From Streptomyces olivochromogenes (GTDB lineage: Bacteria > Actinomycetota > Actinomycetes > Streptomycetales > Streptomycetaceae): a DNA stretch of 64,000 bases. A program made the translations under genes and the position numbers. Below the pieces are notes generated by a model. That model worked only from the letters and a program-made list of their open reading frames with translations. It did not search any database and was not told where the DNA came from. Positions 59,220 to 64,000 of the stretch are shown here, one piece after another (position 1 is the stretch's first letter; each line of letters starts with the position of its first letter). The stretch lies in contig NZ_KQ948462.1 of the NCBI RefSeq assembly GCF_001514115.1, forward strand, positions 249,224-313,223, given 5' to 3'.

Positions 59220-60323
59220 CTACGCCTCGACGAGCCCCTTGGCGTCGCGGGCCAGCGCGGTGAGCCGGGAGATCGCACGGAAGTACTTCTTGCGGTAGCC
59301 GCCGTTCAGCATCTCCTCGCTGAAGAGCTGGTCGAAGGGCATCCCGGAGGCGAGGACGGGCACCTCGCGGTCGTACAGCCGGTCGGCGAGCACCACGAGC
59401 CGTAGCGCCGTCGACTGGTCGGGCACCGGCTGGACGTCGGTGAGGCAGACGGCCTTCAGGTCGTCGGTCAGGGCGCCGTAGCGGCTGGGGTGCACGCGCG
59501 CGAGGTGGTCGAGCAGATGCGGGAAGTCGTCGAGGGAGGCCCCGGCCGTGGCGTACGCGGCCTTCGTGACCTGCTCGTCGGTGAACGGCGCCGGGGCCTC
59601 GGGCAGCCCGCGGTGGCGGTAGTCCTCGCCGTCGATGCGCAGCGGCCGGAAGTGCGCGGACAGCCCCTGGATCTCGCGCAGGAAGTCGGCGGCCGCGAAC
59701 CGGCCCTCGCCGAGCTTGCCGGGCAGGGTGTTCGAGGTGGCCGCGAGCGCGACCCCCGCGTCGACCAGCTTGCCGAGCAGGGTGGAGACGAGGACGGTGT
59801 CGCCCGGGTCGTCGAGTTCGAACTCGTCGATGCACAGGAGGCGGTGCCCGGAGAGCGTCTGCACGGTCTTCTGGAAGCCGAGCGCGCCGACCAGGTTCGT
59901 CAGCTCCACGAAGGTGCCGAAGGCCTTGAGCGCGGGCTCGGCCGGGGTGGCGTGCCACAGGGAGGCGAGCAGATGGGTCTTGCCGACGCCGTAGCCGCCG
60001 TCCAGGTAGACGCCCCGGGGGCCGGCCGGGGTCTTCGGTGCCTTGGCCTTGCCGAAGCCGAAGAAGCCCCGCTTGCCGCCGCCGACCGCGTGCGCCCCGC
60101 CGAGACCGGCCGCGAAGCCGGCGAGGACCTGTACGGCCTCGGTCTGGCTCGGCTGGTTCGGGTCCGGAATGTACGTTTCGAAGCGCACGGAGTCGAAGCG
60201 CGGCGGCGGCACCATCTCGGCGACCAGCCGGTCCGCGGGGACGTGCGGCTCGCGGGCGCACAGGGACGTGGGGGCTGCTTCGGGTATCGGTTCGATCCCG
60301 GAAGCGGCGGTGGAGGACGACAC
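59220..60323 (-). CDS. zapE: Cell-division ATPase ZapE (AFG1-like)
   Basis: A 367-residue AAA-like P-loop ATPase of the ZapE/AFG1 family. Walker A is DGGYGVGKTHLLASLWH (about 112), Walker B is LLCIDEFELDDPGD (about 165), and sensor motifs follow (AATSNTLPGKL, then FLREIQGLSAHF). ZapE acts at the division site or in protein quality control (established for relatives). GTG 60323 has TAGAGT 8 nt upstream; a longer upstream frame is possible. It is divergent from the RibD-like gene, 37 bp away. Confidence 0.87.
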   Translation of the reverse strand: MSSSTAASGIEPIPEAAPTSLCAREPHVPADRLVAEMVPPPRFDSVRFETYIPDPNQPSQTEAVQVLAGFAAGLGGAHAVGGGKRGFFGFGKAKAPKTPAGPRGVYLDGGYGVGKTHLLASLWHATPAEPALKAFGTFVELTNLVGALGFQKTVQTLSGHRLLCIDEFELDDPGDTVLVSTLLGKLVDAGVALAATSNTLPGKLGEGRFAAADFLREIQGLSAHFRPLRIDGEDYRHRGLPEAPAPFTDEQVTKAAYATAGASLDDFPHLLDHLARVHPSRYGALTDDLKAVCLTDVQPVPDQSTALRLVVLADRLYDREVPVLASGMPFDQLFSEEMLNGGYRKKYFRAISRLTALARDAKGLVEA

Positions 60324-60331
60324 GGTTCCCC

Positions 60332-60337
60332 ACTCTA
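60332..60337 (-). promoter_or_regulatory. -10 box of zapE (leaderless)
   Basis: TAGAGT on the minus strand, 8 nt before GTG 60323. Confidence 0.5.
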
Positions 60338-60360
60338 AGCGCCGTGCCACACTGCACGAC

Positions 60361-61197
60361 ATGCGACGCCTGTTCCCTGTGACCTACGAAACAGCAGCCC
60401 AGGCCACCGCCGGGGCCCCCGACGCCCCTCGTGCGGCTGTGGCGGATGTGACGGATGCGACGGACCGTGAGTGGGAACTGCTGGAGCTGGCGGAGGCGTA
60501 CGCCTACCCCGAGCCCCGCTCCGCCGGTGTCCGGGAGCCCTGGCTGCGGGCCAACATGGTCTCCACGCTCGACGGCGCCGCCCAGCACGACGGGAAGTCC
60601 CAGGGCATCTCCAGCGCCGCCGACATGCGGATCTTCGGGGTGCTGCGGGCTCTCGCGGACGTCGTGGTCGTCGGCGCGGAAACGGTACGCCAGGAGGGTT
60701 ACCGTCCGGCACGCGCGCGTGCGGAGTTCGCGGGGTCCCGGGAGGCGGCCGGACAGGGCCCGGCGCCCGTGATCGCCGTCGTCACCGCGAGCCTCGACCT
60801 GGACTTCTCGCTGCCCCTGTTCACCTCTCCCCTGGTGCCCACCCTCGTCCTGACGGGCGCCGCGGCGGCCCCCGACCGGGTGGCGGCGGCCGAGAAGGCG
60901 GGCGCCGAGGTGGTGATCGCAGGGGACGGGACGGGCGTGGACCCGGTACGGGCCGTACGTGCCCTCGCCGAGCGCGGCATGACCCGGCTGCTGACGGAGG
61001 GCGGCCCGCGGCTGTTGGGCCAGATGGTCGCGGCGGGTGTCCTCGACGAACTGTGCCTGACCCTTTCCCCGACGCTCACCGCGGGAGACGCGCAGCGGAT
61101 CGCCGGGGGGCCCGCGATGGCGGTCCCCCAGCGGTTCGAACTGGCGTCCCTCCTGGAGGAGGCCGGATTCCTCTTCGCCCGATACCGTCGCCCCTGA
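60361..61197 (+). CDS. RibD C-terminal (pyrimidine reductase) family protein
   Basis: A 278-residue reductase of the RibD C-terminal family, which uses NADPH on pterin- or flavin-like substrates. Motifs are RANMVSTLDGAAQHDGKS, LRALADVVVVGAETVRQEGY (cofactor contact), and LLTEGGPRLLGQMVAAGVLD near 222. No deaminase domain is attached and no riboflavin operon is nearby, so a role outside riboflavin synthesis is possible. ATG 60361 has CACACT 7 nt upstream, a weak leaderless box. Confidence 0.8.
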   Translation: MRRLFPVTYETAAQATAGAPDAPRAAVADVTDATDREWELLELAEAYAYPEPRSAGVREPWLRANMVSTLDGAAQHDGKSQGISSAADMRIFGVLRALADVVVVGAETVRQEGYRPARARAEFAGSREAAGQGPAPVIAVVTASLDLDFSLPLFTSPLVPTLVLTGAAAAPDRVAAAEKAGAEVVIAGDGTGVDPVRAVRALAERGMTRLLTEGGPRLLGQMVAAGVLDELCLTLSPTLTAGDAQRIAGGPAMAVPQRFELASLLEEAGFLFARYRRP

Positions 61198-61355
61198 CCG
61201 GCGGGCCCTGGCGTCGGTCAGGGAAAGGTAGCGGAGTAGATCGTTCCGATTATCTTCCGCTGGGCACACTAAAAATCGCAGTCCCCGTGCGATCACGGGG
61301 CAGGATGGTTTCCGCAGGGGGCCAGGGAGGCCCACGGAGGAGAAGGGCGCCTGTC

Positions 61356-61829
61356 GTGTTCACAAGCGTATTGATGATCGAGAAGGCCCTGACGTCCGCC
61401 GACGTGGAGTTCGTCACCACCTTGCACGGTGACGAGGTGGTCGCCTTCCATGTGCTGCTCCAGCCGCGGGGCGACCAGGCGGACCGGCTGCTGCGGGCCA
61501 TCGACGACGTCGCGCTCGGGGAGCTGGACGAGGCGGCCCACGAGCGTGAGACGCCGGAGGGCGCGGACGCGGCCGGTCAGGGGCAGCAGGCCCTCGACGT
61601 GTCGCTGGTGGCGCTGCGCTCGGCCGGCAGCGTGGCCGAGGGGCGGCTCATCGAGAACCACCCGCTCGACGCGCTCAAGGAGCTGGTCGACGAGATCGAC
61701 GCGGACGAGGTCATCGTGCTGACCGACCCGCACTACGTGGAGGAGTTCTTCCACCGCGACTGGGCCTCGCGGGCCCGCCACAAGGTTGGTGTGCCGGTGC
61801 TGAAGCTGTTCTCGCACAGCAAGGTGTAG
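61356..61829 (+). CDS. Small conserved actinobacterial protein (Usp-like C-terminus)
   Basis: A 157-residue protein of unknown function. The C-terminal third has EVIVLTDPHYVEEFFHRDWA and RARHKVGVPVLKLFSHS, which resemble the end of universal-stress-type Rossmann proteins in actinobacteria. The N-terminal half has EFVTTLHGDEVVAFHVLLQP. GTG 61356 is preceded by GGAGGAGAAGGG. The following gap holds a dispersed repeat. Confidence 0.6.
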   Translation: MFTSVLMIEKALTSADVEFVTTLHGDEVVAFHVLLQPRGDQADRLLRAIDDVALGELDEAAHERETPEGADAAGQGQQALDVSLVALRSAGSVAEGRLIENHPLDALKELVDEIDADEVIVLTDPHYVEEFFHRDWASRARHKVGVPVLKLFSHSKV

Positions 61830-61895
61830 GGCTCCCGCCGGGCGTGGGCGTGGACGTCGTGGGGGCCGCCGGGATCGGTCGGATGCGGCCCGCAC

Positions 61896-61949
61896 GTGGC
61901 TGGTCGCGCCCACGCGGCGCAGCCGCGCATGTCACGGCCTCGCGCCCCT
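61896..61949. repeat. Dispersed 54-bp repeat, copy 2
   Basis: Almost identical to 38011-38064, in the same orientation, between the Usp-like gene and murC. It contains the GCGGCGCAGCCGC hairpin. Confidence 0.8.
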
Positions 61950-62043
61950 GGGAGGTTGCGGGGGGCCGCACGGAATAGGCTGGGGCGGGCTCCTGTCTGC
62001 GGGAGCGCGCTCACCGTCGTACCGGATCTTGGGAGATACACGC

Positions 62044-63429
62044 ATGGCACCCGGCCTTCCTACCGCCATGGACCGACCGCACTTCATCGGCATCGGCGGC
62101 GCCGGGATGTCGGGCATCGCCAAGATCCTGGCGCAGCGCGGGGCGAAGGTGGCGGGCAGCGACGCGAAGGAGTCCGCCACCGCCGAGGCCCTGCGGGCGC
62201 TGGGCGCGACCGTGCACATCGGCCACGCGGCGGACCACCTGGCCTCCGACGCCACCTGTGTGGTGGTGTCCTCGGCGATCCGCGCGGACAACCCGGAGCT
62301 GGCCCGCGCGGCCGAGCTCGGCATCCCGGTGGTCCACCGCTCGGACGCCCTCGCCCGGCTGATGGACGGCCTGCGTCCGATCGCGGTCGCGGGCACGCAC
62401 GGCAAGACCACGACCACGTCGATGCTCGCCGTCTCCCTCTCCGCGCTGGGACTGAACCCCTCGTACGCGATCGGCGGCGACCTGGACGCCCCCGGCTCGA
62501 ACGCCCTGCACGGCGACGGCGAGATCTTCGTCGCCGAGGCCGACGAATCGGACCGCAGTTTCCACAAGTACGCCCCCGAGGTCGCGATCGTCCTCAACGT
62601 CGAGCTCGACCACCACGCCAACTACGCCTCCATCGACGAGATCTACGAGTCCTTCGAGACCTTCGCGGCCAAGATCGTGCCGGGCGGCACGCTGGTGATC
62701 TCCGCGGACCACGAGGGCGCGCGGGAACTGACCCGGCGCCTGCCGGCGGACGTACGGGTGGTGACGTACGGCGACGCGCCGGACGCGGACGTACGGGTCC
62801 TGTCCGTGATCCCCCAGGGCCTGAAGAGCGAGGTGACGGTGCTCCTCGACGGCACGGAGCTGACCTTCGCCGTCTCCGTCCCCGGCCGCCACTACGCGCA
62901 CAACGCGGTGGCCGCGCTGGCGGCGGGCGCGGCGCTGGGCATCCCGGCCGCGGAGCTGGCCCCCGCGATCGCCTCCTACACGGGTGTGAAGCGGCGTCTG
63001 CAGCTCAAGGGCGAGGAGGCGGGCGTCCAGGTCGTCGACTCGTACGCGCACCACCCGACCGAGATGACGGCCGACCTGGAGGCCATGCGCGCGGGTGCCG
63101 AGGGCCGCATCCTGGTGGTCTTCCAGCCCCACCTGTTCTCCCGCACCCAGGAGCTGGCCAAGGAGATGGGCGAGTCCCTGGCGCTGGCCGACGCCTCGAT
63201 CGTGCTGGACATCTACCCGGCCCGCGAGGACCCGATCCCGGGCGTCACCAGCGAGCTGATCATCGAGGCGGCGCGGGCGGCGGGCGCGGACGTGACACCG
63301 GTCCACGACAAGGCGCAGGTGCCCTCGGTCGTCGCGGGAATGGCGAAGCCCGGTGATCTCGTTCTCACCATGGGCGCGGGAGACGTGACGGACCTCGGTC
63401 CCGAGATCCTGACCCGCCTGTCGAAGTAG
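62044..63429 (+). CDS. murC: UDP-N-acetylmuramate--L-alanine ligase
   Basis: Cytosolic ATP-dependent ligase, 461 residues, that adds L-Ala to UDP-MurNAc, the first peptide step of cell-wall precursor synthesis. The N-terminal Rossmann motif is FIGIGGAGMSGIA (about 14), the ATP motif is VAGTHGKTTTTSM (about 118), AEADESDRSF follows, and NVELDHHANY carries the conserved His. The C-domain has DSYAHHPTEMTADLEA and FQPHLFSRT. ATG 62044 has GGGAG 9 nt upstream. No other mur or fts gene is in the window, so it lies apart from the main division cluster. Confidence 0.95.
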   Translation: MAPGLPTAMDRPHFIGIGGAGMSGIAKILAQRGAKVAGSDAKESATAEALRALGATVHIGHAADHLASDATCVVVSSAIRADNPELARAAELGIPVVHRSDALARLMDGLRPIAVAGTHGKTTTTSMLAVSLSALGLNPSYAIGGDLDAPGSNALHGDGEIFVAEADESDRSFHKYAPEVAIVLNVELDHHANYASIDEIYESFETFAAKIVPGGTLVISADHEGARELTRRLPADVRVVTYGDAPDADVRVLSVIPQGLKSEVTVLLDGTELTFAVSVPGRHYAHNAVAALAAGAALGIPAAELAPAIASYTGVKRRLQLKGEEAGVQVVDSYAHHPTEMTADLEAMRAGAEGRILVVFQPHLFSRTQELAKEMGESLALADASIVLDIYPAREDPIPGVTSELIIEAARAAGADVTPVHDKAQVPSVVAGMAKPGDLVLTMGAGDVTDLGPEILTRLSK

Positions 63430-63457
63430 CCGTGACGTTTGTGAGGGGTTGAGCTTC

Positions 63458-63865
63458 ATGTCGTACGACATCGAAAAGCCGGACGAGCAGTGGCGCGCGG
63501 AGCTGACCCCGGCCGAGTACACCGTCCTGCGGAAGGCGGGCACCGAGCCCGCCTTCACGGGCGAGTACACCGACACCAAGGCCAAGGGTGTCTACTCCTG
63601 TCGGGCCTGCGGCGCCGAACTCTTCACCTCGAACGAGAAGTTCGAGTCCCACTGCGGCTGGCCGTCCTTCTTCGACCCGAAGGACTCCGACGCGGTCGAG
63701 CTGATCGCGGACCGCTCGCACGGGATGGTCCGCACGGAGGTGCGGTGCGCTCGCTGCGGATCGCACCTCGGCCATGTGTTCGAGGGTGAGGGTTATCCGA
63801 CTCCGACCGACCAGCGGTACTGCATCAACAGCATCTCGCTGCGGTTGGCTCCGGACGAGGACTGA
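63458..63865 (+). CDS. msrB: Peptide-methionine (R)-S-oxide reductase
   Basis: Selenium-free MsrB, 135 residues, that reduces methionine-R-sulfoxide in proteins. Two zinc CxxC pairs (YSCRACGAEL and VRCARCGSHLGHVF), the substrate motif KFESHCGWPSFFD, and the catalytic Cys in QRYCINSISL are intact. ATG 63458 has GAGGGG about 10 nt upstream; TTG 63449 is possible. It follows murC by 28 bp and may be read through from it. The rest of the window, 63866-64000, shows no gene. Confidence 0.93.
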   Translation: MSYDIEKPDEQWRAELTPAEYTVLRKAGTEPAFTGEYTDTKAKGVYSCRACGAELFTSNEKFESHCGWPSFFDPKDSDAVELIADRSHGMVRTEVRCARCGSHLGHVFEGEGYPTPTDQRYCINSISLRLAPDED

Positions 63866-64000
63866 GGTCGCGTCAGACGCGGCCGTCGAGGCAGGGGAGC
63901 GCAAGGGGTGCGCATCGGGATGCGGGGATCCAGTCCTGTGACCCACGCGCTGTACCGCTTGCGCACCTCGCTCGGTCGGTGCTCCCTCGCACCTTTGAGC

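Noticed and set aside
1..64000. Mobile element or prophage
   Set aside because: No integrase, transposase, terminal inverted repeats or tRNA attachment site was seen, and gene order looks like core chromosome.

Overview
The window is high-GC actinobacterial chromosome and almost certainly Streptomyces. Third codon positions are strongly G/C, starts are often GTG, many genes have a TANNNT box only 6-8 nt before the start codon (leaderless transcripts), the hemE/hemY/hemQ set is of the coproporphyrin-dependent type, and familiar Streptomyces intergenic repeats occur. From memory the gene order resembles S. coelicolor from about SCO6005 (ngcE) to SCO6061 (msrB). That is recall, not a search. No rRNA, tRNA, CRISPR array, transposase or phage gene was seen.

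Layout. 1-9.1 kb: sugar uptake, with the N-acetylglucosamine/chitobiose ABC transporter ngcEFG, the ROK regulator rok7B7 and the xylose-type transporter xylFGH. 9.2-12.9 kb: dxs (isoprenoid precursor synthesis) and an amino-acid permease. 12.9-28.3 kb: a probable cell-surface glycopolymer locus with a polytopic glycosyltransferase, a LytR-CpsA-Psr transferase, three tandem Stealth-type sugar-phosphate transferase genes (the middle one has lost its catalytic motifs), a GT4 glycosyltransferase, a PIG-L deacetylase fused to a beta-propeller, and two free-standing propeller proteins. The last five genes from 18.2 to 27.3 kb overlap or nearly touch and look like one operon. 28.7-32.1 kb: fadA-fadB beta-oxidation operon behind two palindromes. 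32.3-42.8 kb: RNase D, a response regulator, a DUF3000 protein, hemE, a rhomboid protease, an FAD disulfide reductase, a DUF4349 lipoprotein, and hemY-hemQ.

42.8-52.4 kb is mostly on the minus strand: a secreted S33 peptidase, then DUF4142, MNIO (DUF692), DUF4142 and TIGR04222 membrane protein, which suggests a metal-oxidase peptide-modification system. Small enzymes, a TetR regulator, a zinc-ribbon protein and a lipoprotein polysaccharide deacetylase follow. 52.6-60.3 kb: PPK2, a short threonyl-tRNA synthetase with what looks like a threonine-codon leader peptide and attenuator, an SPFH protein, a SulP transporter/carbonic anhydrase pair, a small secreted protein behind a striking dyad, and ZapE. 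60.4-63.9 kb: a RibD-like reductase, a small conserved protein, murC and msrB.

The most unusual items are: the thrS leader (17 codons with three consecutive Thr codons, then a 14-bp hairpin and a competing pairing); the Stealth triad with a dead central paralogue inside a deacetylase/propeller operon; the MNIO/DUF4142 cluster without a visible Cys-rich substrate; a nested 31-bp dyad at 59138-59168; and three arrays of 13-14 bp tandem repeats in intergenic DNA.
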